In this document: positions 1 to 8,009 of the stretch, one piece after another
How the letters are laid out: each line of letters begins with the position of its first letter
How positions within the stretch are numbered: position 1 is the first letter of the stretch
Assembly: GCF_001434255.1 (NCBI RefSeq)
Contig: NZ_AZEY01000053.1
Coordinates: 1 to 42,698 of the forward strand
From: Lentilactobacillus diolivorans DSM 14421
GTDB lineage: Bacteria; Bacillota; Bacilli; Lactobacillales; Lactobacillaceae
Direction: 5' to 3'
Length of the DNA stretch: 42,698 nt
Position numbers and translations under genes: made by a program
Notes under the pieces: model-generated
Database searches by the model: none
Seen by the model: only the letters and a program-made list of their open reading frames with translations
What the model was told of the DNA's origin: nothing

Positions 1-5
1 TATAT

Positions 6-36
6 GCAAAAAAAGATTGATACCTTACGGTATCAA
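6..36 (-). terminator. Hairpin with T-run on the minus strand
   Basis: A perfect 8-bp inverted repeat (TTGATACC, loop TTAC, GGTATCAA) at 17-36. Read on the minus strand it is followed by a run of T, as in an intrinsic terminator. Read on the plus strand it is followed by CCCC, so it is a poor terminator in that direction. No minus-strand gene lies to its right, so its client is unclear. Confidence 0.5.
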
Positions 37-334
37 CCCCAAAAATTTTAGACCCTTTTATTTTAGTTGCTAATGTTTGCTTAGCAGTATTAGATGTTGG
101 TTTTATCCTGATGCCCCATCTTCAATTGGTCATTATTCAAACGGCTCAAAATTTCTTATGTCTTGATTCGAGCTTCATTGTTGACAAAATTAAAAATAAT
201 GAAGCTCAGTGGTTAATCAGCTTCGAATCGTTAAAAATTTAAGCAAATTACATTTGTTAATTGATCCTGATTGGTGAGCACAGTTGGCGGTGTGATACGG
301 TTTGAACATCATTTCACAAAAATTAAGTTAAAGG
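37..334. other. Intergenic stretch, no gene seen
   Basis: AT-rich sequence with stops in all frames and no convincing start with a ribosome site. I see no RNA gene or riboswitch signature here. Confidence 0.5.
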
Positions 335-363
335 TTGTAACTGCGAATGCTTTTTGATATAAT
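335..363 (+). promoter_or_regulatory. Promoter of the nucleoside locus
   Basis: A -35 box TTGTAA (335-340), a 17-nt spacer and a perfect -10 box TATAAT (358-363) form a strong sigma-A type promoter. Transcription would start near 370, giving a leader of about 135 nt before the first gene. Confidence 0.75.
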
Positions 364-376
364 GAAAGCGCAATCA
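363..376 (+). promoter_or_regulatory. cre site (CcpA operator) on the transcription start
   Basis: TGAAAGCGCAATCA matches the cre consensus TGWAANCGNTNWCA at every constrained position but one. It begins in the last base of the -10 box and covers the expected start point, the classic place for CcpA repression. The inferred effect is shutdown of the nucleoside genes when a preferred sugar is present. Confidence 0.7.
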
Positions 377-505
377 ATTAGGTAAAAGGTATTACTTCCT
401 CACATTACGATGATTTTAGTTTACATCGTTTAGATTATTGAGTATCCTTGTCATTAGAATTACATATTTTATGCCGAATATTTTAGGGGAAAAGAAGGGT
501 CTTGA

Positions 506-1345
506 ATGAATTTTCGACGCGTAATTATTATTGACCTGGCTTCACTCGGAATCGGGGAAGCCAGTGATGCTAATCGATTTAATTCGGTTGGCGCAGATAC
601 TTTGGGCCACGTCGCCAGCCACGAGGGGATTAACTTAAAGCTGCCGACCTTGAGCAAATTAGGGTTAGGGAATATCCGGTTTGGTGACCCGATTTTGGGG
701 ATTGCGCCTGTTGATAAGCCGATTGGTTATTTTGGCAAAATTCACGAAAAGAATACGGCGACTGATTGTCAAAGTGGTCTTCGTGAAATGCTGGACTATC
801 AAGATCCAATTCGGGTGACCAGTGTCTTGGACCCGATTGTTAAATATAGTGATAACTATGCTCGTTCGATTATTATCACGAATTATCAGAGCTATTTTTC
901 GAATCAGAACCTGTCGGATATTATCGCGGTTAACAAGGATAAGTTGGCGTATCAATCACTTCATCACGAAGCAGTGGCACCCATCGACGGATTAATTTAT
1001 ACCAAGATTCTAGGCTTACAAAAGGCGGCTGTGACCGGTGACTTTGGCGCGTATGTGCAATCACTGCGGGAGGCTGACCAGCAAATTGCCCGGTTAATTA
1101 ATGAGATGTATAAGACTGATTTATTACTCATTACCGCTTCGTTCGCTGATGACCTGACAATCAGTACCACGCCAACTCGTGAGTATTTGCCACTGCTGGC
1201 ATATGTACCGGCGGATCCTGAAGGCAGTTCGCTGGGAATCCGTCATACTTTAGCCGATATTGGCTCGACAATTGCCGATGTCTTTCAACTCGATGTTGCC
1301 AAAGAGTCCATCGGGCATAGCTTTTTAAGTGAATTAAACAATTAA
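506..1345 (+). CDS. Degenerate phosphopentomutase homologue (probable pseudoenzyme)
   Basis: The 279-residue protein aligns by eye with phosphopentomutase (DeoB, about 390 residues), which interconverts ribose 1- and 5-phosphate. The start (LASLGIGEASDANRF, GADTLGHV, LPTLSKLGLGNI) and the end (TREYLPLLAYVP, SLGIRHTLADIGSTIADVF, SFLSEL) are clearly recognisable. The catalytic parts are not intact: the first metal-ligand Asp is Ala12, the KDTMTGHWEM phosphate-site motif has become TDCQSGLREM (residues 86-95), TADHGND has become TASFADD (210-216), and the His of DHTREY is Pro223. About 110 residues of the middle are missing, including the DFDxxYGHRRD region. The reading frame is open throughout. 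It heads the nucleoside locus behind a CcpA-controlled promoter. Mutase activity is unlikely. A binding or regulatory role is possible but unproven. Confidence 0.8.
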   Translation: MNFRRVIIIDLASLGIGEASDANRFNSVGADTLGHVASHEGINLKLPTLSKLGLGNIRFGDPILGIAPVDKPIGYFGKIHEKNTATDCQSGLREMLDYQDPIRVTSVLDPIVKYSDNYARSIIITNYQSYFSNQNLSDIIAVNKDKLAYQSLHHEAVAPIDGLIYTKILGLQKAAVTGDFGAYVQSLREADQQIARLINEMYKTDLLLITASFADDLTISTTPTREYLPLLAYVPADPEGSSLGIRHTLADIGSTIADVFQLDVAKESIGHSFLSELNN

Positions 1346-1461
1346 TTCACACATCAAACGGGGTTTAAAACTTAAAACCAATTTCAATCTATAGGGAGGA
1401 TAGGGATCGTTTATTGTTTTGCAATTATTGTTTATAAATTCAGAAAAGAGGATTTTACGAT

Positions 1462-2730
1462 ATGTATCTAGCAATTAATATTCTGGGGATTGTTGTTTAT
1501 TTAGCCATTGCGCTATTATTCTCCAAGAGTCGCAAAGATATCAACTGGCGGTCAGTCGCCGTTGTTTTAGTACTTAACTTGTTGATCGCATTTGTTCTGA
1601 CCGAGTTTAAGTGGGGCCGTGATGCTGTTAAGGCGGCTGCTGATGGTTTCAATTGGTTGGTTCAGGTTGCCTACACTGGAATTAATTTTGCATTACCAAA
1701 CTGGGTAACGCCACAATTTGGTGGGACTGCCAAAACGATGAATTTCGTTACCAGTGCGTTATTACCAATTTTGATGATTGTTCCATTGTTTGATACCTTA
1801 ACTTATATTGGGGTCTTACCTTGGATCATCAAATGGGTTGGCCGTGGCCTTTCATTTGTGACTGGCGCACCTAAGTTTGAATCATTCTTTGCTGTTGAAA
1901 TGATGTTCTTAGGAAACACTGAAGCACTTGCTGTTTCATCACTTCAATTAAAGCAAATGTCAGCAAAACGTAACTTAACCTTAGCCTTAATGTCCATGTC
2001 ATGTGTTACGGCTTCAATCATTGGTGCTTATACGCAAATGGTTCCAGGACAATTTGTATTAACTGCCATTCCTTTGAACGTTTTAAACGCATTGATTATT
2101 ACGAGTATTCTGAATCCTGTTAAAGTGGCTCCTGAAGAAGATACCATTGCTAAAATGGGTGGCTCCAGCAGTAGCCAAGCTGCCATTGAGGCTGGCGATG
2201 TTCAAGCCGATGGTAAACGTGAACCTTACTTCTCATTCTTAGGCGACTCAATTCTTGGCGCCGGCCGTTTGATCTTAATCATTGCTGCCAACGTTATTGC
2301 CTTTGTTGCCTTGGCTGCATTGATTGACAAGATTTTGGCATTATTCAACCCATGGTTGTCATTGGAACACATTTTAGGAATCATCATGTTCCCATTTGCA
2401 TGGTTAATGGGACTCGATGTTAATCAAGCCTTCCAATTTGCTCAATTTATGGGAATGAAGTTAGTTACCAACGAATTTGTTGTTATGGGTAAAATTGCCG
2501 GAACTATCAATAATCTTGCAATCTTCCCACACCATTATCAAGCACAATTGACGGTCTTCATTACATCATTCGCCAACTTCTCAACGACCGGTATGATTAT
2601 CGGTGCCTTCAAGGGATTGGTTGATAAGGAAAAGAACGATTTAATCAGTAAGAACGTTGGAACGATGTTACTTTCGGGGATTTTGGTTTCACTAATGTCT
2701 GCCGGAATTGTCGGACTATTTGTTTGGTAG
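1462..2730 (+). CDS. nupC: Concentrative nucleoside transporter (CNT/NupC family)
   Basis: A 422-residue, very hydrophobic membrane protein with CNT hallmarks: FFAVEMMFLGNTEAL (about 147-161), the ASIIGAYTQMVPGQF segment and VTNEFVVMGKI in the C-terminal half, which form the nucleoside- and cation-binding core in this family. Family members import nucleosides by proton or sodium symport. A short charged hydrophilic loop (SSSSQAAIEAGDVQADGKRE) divides the two halves. The ATG start is preceded by AAGAGG at good spacing. It lies 116 bp after the phosphopentomutase-like gene and 29 bp before the purine permease, so it probably shares their transcript. The specific substrate cannot be read from the sequence. 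Confidence 0.88.
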   Translation: MYLAINILGIVVYLAIALLFSKSRKDINWRSVAVVLVLNLLIAFVLTEFKWGRDAVKAAADGFNWLVQVAYTGINFALPNWVTPQFGGTAKTMNFVTSALLPILMIVPLFDTLTYIGVLPWIIKWVGRGLSFVTGAPKFESFFAVEMMFLGNTEALAVSSLQLKQMSAKRNLTLALMSMSCVTASIIGAYTQMVPGQFVLTAIPLNVLNALIITSILNPVKVAPEEDTIAKMGGSSSSQAAIEAGDVQADGKREPYFSFLGDSILGAGRLILIIAANVIAFVALAALIDKILALFNPWLSLEHILGIIMFPFAWLMGLDVNQAFQFAQFMGMKLVTNEFVVMGKIAGTINNLAIFPHHYQAQLTVFITSFANFSTTGMIIGAFKGLVDKEKNDLISKNVGTMLLSGILVSLMSAGIVGLFVW

Positions 2731-2759
2731 AATTTGAGCTAGAAAGTTAGGTTTTATGT

Positions 2760-4073
2760 TTGGATAAGAAACAAAGAGAAGAAGTTGTCGCTAACAAGTT
2801 GCCCCTTCGTGAAGCTTTGAAGGATAAGACACTCATCAAACGTGAAATGATTGCCGGAGTGACTGGCTTTTTCGCCATCTCTTATATCATCATTGTGAAT
2901 CCGATGATTTTAAAAGATGCAGGGATTCCAACTGATTTAAGCGTTTTTGCCACCATTATTTCGTCTTTGGTTGGTTGTCTGATTATGGGGATCTGGGCAA
3001 ATGCACCAGTCATTTTGACGCCTGGAATGGGTGTCAACGCGTTTTTCACCTATACTGTGGTTGTTGCCATGGGGTTATCTTGGCAGGAAGCAGTCGCCAT
3101 TTCAATGGTTTCAAGTGTGATTTATATCTTGATCGCGTTTACGAAGCTAAGCGAGATATTGGCTAAAGGGATTCCGGATGCATTGAAAGCGGGGATCACT
3201 GCTGGTATTGGATTGTTCCTAGTTGAAATTGGTCTGGAAAAGGCCCAACTCATTCAACAGGGAAAAAATTCGATTCTGGCGTTGGGTGATATGACTAAAC
3301 CAGCGACCTTATTAGCGATTTTTGGTTTGTTGTTGACACTATTTCTGTTTATTCGCAACGTGACAGGTGGTTTTTTCATTGGCATTTTGGTGACATCACT
3401 CATCGGAATTCTATTTGGGATTAAGGATCAAGCATCTCCATCAGTTGGAATTGGCGATATTACCAAGTATAGTGCGATCGTTGCTAAGGGTGATTTTAGC
3501 CGGATTATTTCGATTCCATTTATTTTGGCCTGCTTTTCAATGACGATGATTTTAGTCTTTGAATCGATGGGGCTTTTGGAAGGAATTATGCCCAACCCGA
3601 AGAAATTCAAAAAAGCGTTTCAAGCAAGTTCTGTCACTAGTTTTATTTCAGGGATTCTTGGAACCAGTCCAACTGTTGCGGCAGCAGAAAGTGCCTCTGC
3701 AATTGAAAGTGGTGGCCGAACAGGCTTAACGGCAATTGTGGCTGGCATGATGTTTGCAATTTCGATGTTTTTTATTCCGTTACTATCATTTGTTCCGCAA
3801 GCAGCGATTGCGCCGGTGATTATTATCACGGGTGCCTTGATGATGAACCAGCTTAGTCGGATCAATATGTTCGATTTTTCGGATTGGTTTCCTGCATTTT
3901 TAATTGTTGTTTTGATTCCGTTTACGACCAGTATTTCAACTGGCTTGGCATTCGGATTCGTAACGTACCCAATCCTGAAAATCGCTGCCGGAAAGGTCAG
4001 GGAACTGACCGTTGCGACGTATATATTAGGTGTTTTGTTCTTGTGCGACTTGGTTTTAAGCGCACTACTTTAA
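2760..4073 (+). CDS. NCS2 family hypoxanthine/guanine-type permease (AzgA/PbuG-like)
   Basis: A 437-residue polytopic permease of the AzgA-like branch of the NCS2 family, which takes up purine bases such as hypoxanthine, guanine or adenine. Diagnostic segments are GMGVNAFF at residues 89-96 and GTSPTVAAAESASAIESGG near residue 300. The start is TTG: an in-frame TAG lies 12 nt upstream and the nearby ATG at 2756 runs into a stop at once. The ribosome site is weak (AGAAAG), suggesting coupling to nupC, whose stop is 29 bp upstream. With the hydrolase downstream it lets the cell use both nucleosides and free bases. Confidence 0.85.
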   Translation: MDKKQREEVVANKLPLREALKDKTLIKREMIAGVTGFFAISYIIIVNPMILKDAGIPTDLSVFATIISSLVGCLIMGIWANAPVILTPGMGVNAFFTYTVVVAMGLSWQEAVAISMVSSVIYILIAFTKLSEILAKGIPDALKAGITAGIGLFLVEIGLEKAQLIQQGKNSILALGDMTKPATLLAIFGLLLTLFLFIRNVTGGFFIGILVTSLIGILFGIKDQASPSVGIGDITKYSAIVAKGDFSRIISIPFILACFSMTMILVFESMGLLEGIMPNPKKFKKAFQASSVTSFISGILGTSPTVAAAESASAIESGGRTGLTAIVAGMMFAISMFFIPLLSFVPQAAIAPVIIITGALMMNQLSRINMFDFSDWFPAFLIVVLIPFTTSISTGLAFGFVTYPILKIAAGKVRELTVATYILGVLFLCDLVLSALL

Positions 4074-4100
4074 AATAATGTTCCAAAGGGGAAAATAACA

Positions 4101-5015
4101 ATGACAATTAAGATAATTATGGATACCGATCCGGGAATTGATGATGCAGCGGCTTTAACGATGGCCTTAAATGATCCACAAATTGACTTAAAGTTGATTA
4201 CCAGTGTTGCGGGTAACGTGACGGTTGATAAGACCACGAAGAATGCTCAGAAGATTGTCCGCTTTTTCAATAAAGATGTGCCAGTTGCTGCTGGTGCCAA
4301 GCAACCCTTGATTAAAGAATTTGAGGATGCTGCTCGGATTCATGGTGAGTCAGGGATGCCAGGCTATGATTTTCCAGAGGACTTACCTAAGCCATTGGAT
4401 GTTACAGCTGTTGAAGCATTACATGATGCCATTATGAGTAGTGATGAAAAGATTACGCTGGTGCCAACCGGATCATACACCAATATCGCATTGTTATTTA
4501 GTGAGTATCCAGAGGTTAAAGATCACATCGAACGAATTGTCGCAATGGGCGGTTCACTAGGTAAAGGAAATATGACCAGTGCGGCCGAGTTCAATGTCTT
4601 TACTGATCCTGATGCAGCCAGAATTATGTACCATTCAGGAATTCCAATCACAATGGTTGGTTTGGATATCACAATGAAGGCGTTATTAACACCGGATTCA
4701 CTAAAGAAGTTAGCCACCATGAATGAAACTGGTAAAATGCTGCATGATATTATTATTCATGACGGCGATAACAGTGATGATGGGATTGCGATGCATGATG
4801 TTAATACGATTTTCTATCTATTGCACCCAGAGGCGATTACCACGAAGCAGATGTGGATTGACGTTGTCACAGATGGTCCGGCAATTGGTGAAACAGTTGG
4901 TGATATCCGTGGTGCTTATCATGACGGTAAGACAAATGCCAATGTTTGTGTTGATATTGATGCGGATGCATTTAATCAATGGTTCTTAGATGAAGTTAGC
5001 AAAATTCAAAAATAA
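4101..5015 (+). CDS. Ribonucleoside hydrolase (inosine/uridine-preferring family)
   Basis: A 304-residue member of the nucleoside hydrolase family, cytoplasmic enzymes that split nucleosides into base and ribose. The calcium-binding signature DTDPGIDD sits at residues 8-15. AAEFNVFTDPDAA (161-173) supplies the ribose-contact Asn165, and the C-terminal HD pair (His232-Asp233, in MHDVNTIFYLL) completes the active site. Length is normal. The ATG is preceded by AAAGGGG. It is the last gene of the locus, 27 bp after the permease. Assignment to rihA, rihB or rihC type is not safe from sequence alone. It makes the lack of an active phosphopentomutase understandable, because hydrolysis yields free ribose. 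Confidence 0.9.
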   Translation: MTIKIIMDTDPGIDDAAALTMALNDPQIDLKLITSVAGNVTVDKTTKNAQKIVRFFNKDVPVAAGAKQPLIKEFEDAARIHGESGMPGYDFPEDLPKPLDVTAVEALHDAIMSSDEKITLVPTGSYTNIALLFSEYPEVKDHIERIVAMGGSLGKGNMTSAAEFNVFTDPDAARIMYHSGIPITMVGLDITMKALLTPDSLKKLATMNETGKMLHDIIIHDGDNSDDGIAMHDVNTIFYLLHPEAITTKQMWIDVVTDGPAIGETVGDIRGAYHDGKTNANVCVDIDADAFNQWFLDEVSKIQK

Positions 5016-5038
5016 TTGATAAATTTATTTTGGTCAGA

Positions 5039-5116
5039 GCGGGACAAGGGGCGTTTAACTTCCAGAGTGTAATCGGATTATTCGGTTACACGGCCGGAAG
5101 TTGCCTTTTGTCCCGC
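5039..5116 (+). repeat. GGTTA-bulge hairpin element, shortest full copy
   Basis: A 78-nt imperfect palindrome, 23 bp after the nucleoside hydrolase stop. The outer arms are GCGGGACAAGGGGC and GCCTTTTGTCCCGC. Inside are the family motifs: bulge GTTTA opposite T, stem ACTTCC/GGAAGT and internal loop AGA/GGCC. The apical stem is much shorter than in the other copies. It is followed by a degenerate copy of the family flank (TTGCTTGGTAGCAATCG) and then by the terminator at 5154. Confidence 0.75.
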
Positions 5117-5153
5117 GTTTTTGCTTGGTAGCAATCGCATTTACACGAACGGA

Positions 5154-5187
5154 GACTGGACAAAGCGACTATTGTTCCAGTCTTTTT
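5154..5187 (+). terminator. Intrinsic terminator of the nucleoside locus
   Basis: GACTGGACAA pairs with TTGTTCCAGTC (one bulged base) followed by TTTTT. In this repeat subfamily a terminator hairpin stands about 30-40 nt beyond the large hairpin, so the two form one composite module. Confidence 0.75.
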
Positions 5188-5225
5188 GTTCGAGAAAAAT
5201 CGGATATCCAAGCCATTTAAAAAAA

Positions 5226-5255
5226 TTGTCAGTTGACGTATAGTTGACATATTAA
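5226..5255 (+). promoter_or_regulatory. Probable pepT promoter
   Basis: TTGTCA (5226-5231), an 18-nt spacer and TATTAA (5250-5255). The leader to pepT is about 150 nt. It contains a 21-codon frame from ATG 5311 with no good ribosome site, and a C-terminal-looking fragment (VLDKRIHLKKLKK, ending at a stop at 5397-5399) that may be a relic of a lost gene. Confidence 0.5.
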
Positions 5256-5407
5256 AGAAGTAAATTCATCGAAGTTATTCTGATAGTTGGTATTGCTTAT
5301 TATGTGGGCATGCCAATTGAGCAGGCGAGGTAAAGAAGAACGCAATCAATCCAAATGTCTTGGATAAACGCATTCATCTGAAGAAATTGAAGAAGTAGGT
5401 GGGCAGC

Positions 5408-6691
5408 ATGGATGAAATTGACAGTGAGTATATCGAATCGTTGTTTATTAAATATGCAAAAGTGAATACGCGCTCGGATCCCAAAACACAGACGGTGCCA
5501 ACGAGCCTAGGCCAAGTTAAACTAGCTAAAATGATTGTTGACGATCTCAAAAAGTTGGGAATCACTGATGTTGAATATGAACCTAGTAATGGGTATGTGA
5601 TTGCAACTTTGCCAAGCAATTCTGATAAAGACCTGGCACCAATTGGTTTTATTGCCCATTTGGATACAGCGGATTATAATGCCGAAAATGTGAAACCTCA
5701 AATTCATCCAGATTATAATGGTGATGACATTGTCTTAAACAAGAAACAGGGGATCGTTTTAAGTACGCAGCAGTTTCCTAATTTAAAGAAATTTATTGGG
5801 CAACGATTGATTACTTCTGATGGGACAACGCTCTTGGGGGCTGACGATAAGGCTGGTATTGCGGCAATCCTTGGTGCGTTTAAATTCTTTTTACATCATC
5901 CGGATGTCGAGCATGGCACTGTTCGGGCGGGCTTTGGTCCGGATGAAGAAATTGGTCGTGGCGCAAAACAATTTCCTGCTGAAAAATTTGGGACAGAATT
6001 TGCTTATACATTGGATAATGGCCAACCCGGTCAGATTGAACCGGAAACGTTTAATGCCTCTCAGGCCGAAATCAGCATTGATGGAACATCGGTTCATCCC
6101 GGGAATGCTTATGGTCTTATGGTTAATGCAATCAGTCTTGCTAACGAGATAATTAATGGACTACCTGAAGATGAAGTTCCGGAAAAGAGCCGCGATCGGC
6201 AAGGGTTCTTTTTAGTGACCGATTTTAATGCGACAATTTCTAAAGCGGATTTGACGATTATTATTCGTGATTTTGACACCGACAAATTCCGTGAACGGGA
6301 GCATTTGCTTCAAAAAATTGTTGACCGGATTAATGCTCGATTTGATCAACCGCGAATTGAGTTGAATGTAACTGAGCAATATCAAAATATTGGTGATGCG
6401 ATTAGAAAGAATCCATACATTGTTAACCTGGTGTTAGATACTTATAAGCGACTGGGCATTAAGCCAAACGTTTCGCCATTTCGTGGTGGGACAGACGGTG
6501 ATTTTATCACGGCTAAGGGGATTCCAACACCCAACTTGTTTAATGGTGGTGACAATTTTCATGGCCCATATGAATGTGTAAGCACGGAAGCAATGGCGGA
6601 AGTTGCCAAAGTGGTGGTTGAAATTGTCAGGGAACATGTGGCGCAGTATGGAAACCGGGATGAGAGTGCGTTAAGAAACAGAGTGCATTAA
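5408..6691 (+). CDS. pepT: Peptidase T (tripeptide aminopeptidase)
   Basis: A 427-residue M20B-family zinc aminopeptidase that releases the N-terminal residue from tripeptides in the cytoplasm. The di-zinc site is complete: HLD (His84, Asp86), GADDKAG (Asp146), PDEEIG (Glu180, Glu181), Asp203 in TLDNGQ, and His385 in GGDNFHGPYE. The dimerisation/substrate segment SVHPGNAYGLMVNAI is at 228-242. I chose ATG 5408 because AGGTGGG lies at the right distance; a GTG three codons upstream overlaps that site. The last codons (Val-His-stop) lie inside the left arm of a repeat hairpin, so the C-terminus may have been altered by the insertion. Confidence 0.93.
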   Translation: MDEIDSEYIESLFIKYAKVNTRSDPKTQTVPTSLGQVKLAKMIVDDLKKLGITDVEYEPSNGYVIATLPSNSDKDLAPIGFIAHLDTADYNAENVKPQIHPDYNGDDIVLNKKQGIVLSTQQFPNLKKFIGQRLITSDGTTLLGADDKAGIAAILGAFKFFLHHPDVEHGTVRAGFGPDEEIGRGAKQFPAEKFGTEFAYTLDNGQPGQIEPETFNASQAEISIDGTSVHPGNAYGLMVNAISLANEIINGLPEDEVPEKSRDRQGFFLVTDFNATISKADLTIIIRDFDTDKFREREHLLQKIVDRINARFDQPRIELNVTEQYQNIGDAIRKNPYIVNLVLDTYKRLGIKPNVSPFRGGTDGDFITAKGIPTPNLFNGGDNFHGPYECVSTEAMAEVAKVVVEIVREHVAQYGNRDESALRNRVH

Positions 6692-6794
6692 GAAGCGGTT
6701 AGATCCCAGAATATAAGTACGTCACGCCTAACAGTCCGGTTTTGACTGTTAGGCGTGACGTGCTTATATGGCCGGGATCTGCTTCTTAATGCAC
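6683..6794 (+). repeat. GGTTA-bulge hairpin element overlapping the pepT stop
   Basis: A 112-nt hairpin. The outer stem is GTGCATTAAGAAGC/GCTTCTTAATGCAC (perfect, 14 bp), then a GGTTA bulge opposite T, stem GATCCC/GGGATC, internal loop AGA/GGCC, and an apical 26-bp stem with one mismatch around loop CGGTTTT. The pepT stop codon is part of the left arm. A near copy of the arm (GAGTGCGTTAAGAA) lies just upstream inside pepT. Confidence 0.85.
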
Positions 6795-7020
6795 GTTTCG
6801 GCCAAGTAGCCATAACGGATTTTAAGTCCGGTTTTGACTGTTAGGCGTGACGTGCATATATGGCCGGGATCTGCTTCTTAATGCACGTTTCGGCCAAGTA
6901 GCCATAACAAATTTTAAGTCCGGTTTTGACTGTTAGGCGTGACGTGCATATATGGCCGGGATCTGCTTCTTAATGCACGTTTCGGCCAAGTAGCCATAAC
7001 GGATTTTAAGTCTGATTTTA
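6733..7020 (+). repeat. Tandem 92-bp right-half units
   Basis: AGTCCGGTTTTGACTG recurs at 6733, 6825 and 6917, exactly 92 bp apart, and a decayed fourth start is at 7009. Each unit contains the apical loop, the right arm (GGCCGGGATCTGCTT), the same ten variable bases (CTTAATGCAC) and the flank GTTTCGGCCAAGTAGCCA. Only the first unit has a left arm. The sequence from 7020 to about 7180 is AT-rich with nothing further recognised. Confidence 0.9.
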
Positions 7021-7208
7021 ATTATTAAGCATGGCTATTATTCATATGATTAAACCATCATATCAATGTGATCTTCCTGATTTTTTCAAGAATCAGGAAC
7101 ATCCGGTAATTGAATTATCATTGTTTATTGAAAGTGTCATTTTCGGATTCATTTCTGAAAGCTTTTAGCGTACTCTGCCCTTGTCATATAAGCGATTTTA
7201 AGGTAAAG

Positions 7209-7238
7209 TATAATAAGACGTGAAACAGATTGTTTCAC
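7209..7238 (+). promoter_or_regulatory. -10 box and inverted repeat before rsmG-parAB
   Basis: TATAAT at 7209-7214, with TTGTCA at 7181 too far for a standard -35. Immediately downstream is GTGAAACA-GAT-TGTTTCAC (7220-7238). The two arms are the two half-sites of the ParB target parS, but in everted order. It may be an operator or hairpin for the rsmG-parA-parB transcript. Confidence 0.5.
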
Positions 7239-7256
7239 AATTCAGGAGACTAAATA

Positions 7257-7991
7257 ATGAACAACGATCAATTTAAAAAAGCCCTTCTTGATCAGGGCAT
7301 TGAAGTTAACGATCAACAGATGCAGCAGTTCGATGCCTATTTTAAGCTGTTAATCGCAACTAACGAACACGTAAATTTAACGACGATCACCAAAAGATCG
7401 GACGTTTATTTAAAACATTTCTATGATTCTGTGACGCCTGCCTTTTTTGTTTCACAAATTAGAGATCAACCACTTGCTATTTGTGATGTTGGTGCCGGTG
7501 CCGGTTTTCCATCAATTCCACTAAAAATTCTATTTCCACAATTGAAGGTTACGATTGTTGACTCATTAAATAAACGAATTAATTTTCTTGAAACGTTGAT
7601 TGAAACGCTCCAGCTGACTGACGTAACACTGGTACATGCTCGCGCTGAAGAATTTGGCGGCAAAAAGTCATCCAGTCGGCAAGCATTTGATTTGGTGACG
7701 GCTCGTGCAGTTGCCAGGATGTCGGTGCTTAGTGAGCTTTGCTTGCCGTTAGTCAAAGTTGGTGGCCTAATGGTTGCCATGAAGGCTGCCAAGGCTGAGG
7801 ACGAGTTGAAGGATGCTCAGTCCGCAATTTCAATTTTAGGTGGTCGGTTGGCCGATGACTATGACTTTTCGTTGCCAATTTCGGACGAACAACGCCATAT
7901 TATTGTTATCAAAAAAATAAATGAAACGCCAAGAAAGTATCCTCGTAAACCTGGGACACCGAATAAAGAACCGTTAGGGCAAAGTAAATGA
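7257..7991 (+). CDS. rsmG: 16S rRNA (guanine-527-N7)-methyltransferase RsmG
   Basis: A 244-residue SAM-dependent methyltransferase of the RsmG/GidB family, which methylates G527 of 16S rRNA. The SAM-binding glycine motif [15 protein letters not shown] is at about residues 76-90, and HARAEEF and the [10 protein letters not shown] segment follow in the usual order. The C-terminal tail is basic ([14 protein letters not shown]). The ATG start is preceded by CAGGAG. It lies directly upstream of parA, the usual order near the origin in Firmicutes. Confidence 0.95.
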   Translation: MNNDQFKKALLDQGIEVNDQQMQQFDAYFKLLIATNEHVNLTTITKRSDVYLKHFYDSVTPAFFVSQIRDQPLAICDVGAGAGFPSIPLKILFPQLKVTIVDSLNKRINFLETLIETLQLTDVTLVHARAEEFGGKKSSSRQAFDLVTARAVARMSVLSELCLPLVKVGGLMVAMKAAKAEDELKDAQSAISILGGRLADDYDFSLPISDEQRHIIVIKKINETPRKYPRKPGTPNKEPLGQSK

Positions 7992-8009
7992 TGAGGAGGA
8001 GGGATGCAG

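Noticed and set aside
5311-5376. 21-codon leader peptide before pepT
   Set aside because: No ribosome site, no amino acid run or attenuator structure; a decayed gene end is equally likely.
6683-6794. Hairpins as integron attC sites (variable palindromes with GTTRRRY-like GGTTAGAT)
   Set aside because: The GTTA motif is an unpaired bulge with no RYYYAAC partner, no integrase or cassette genes are present, and copies occur in both orientations.
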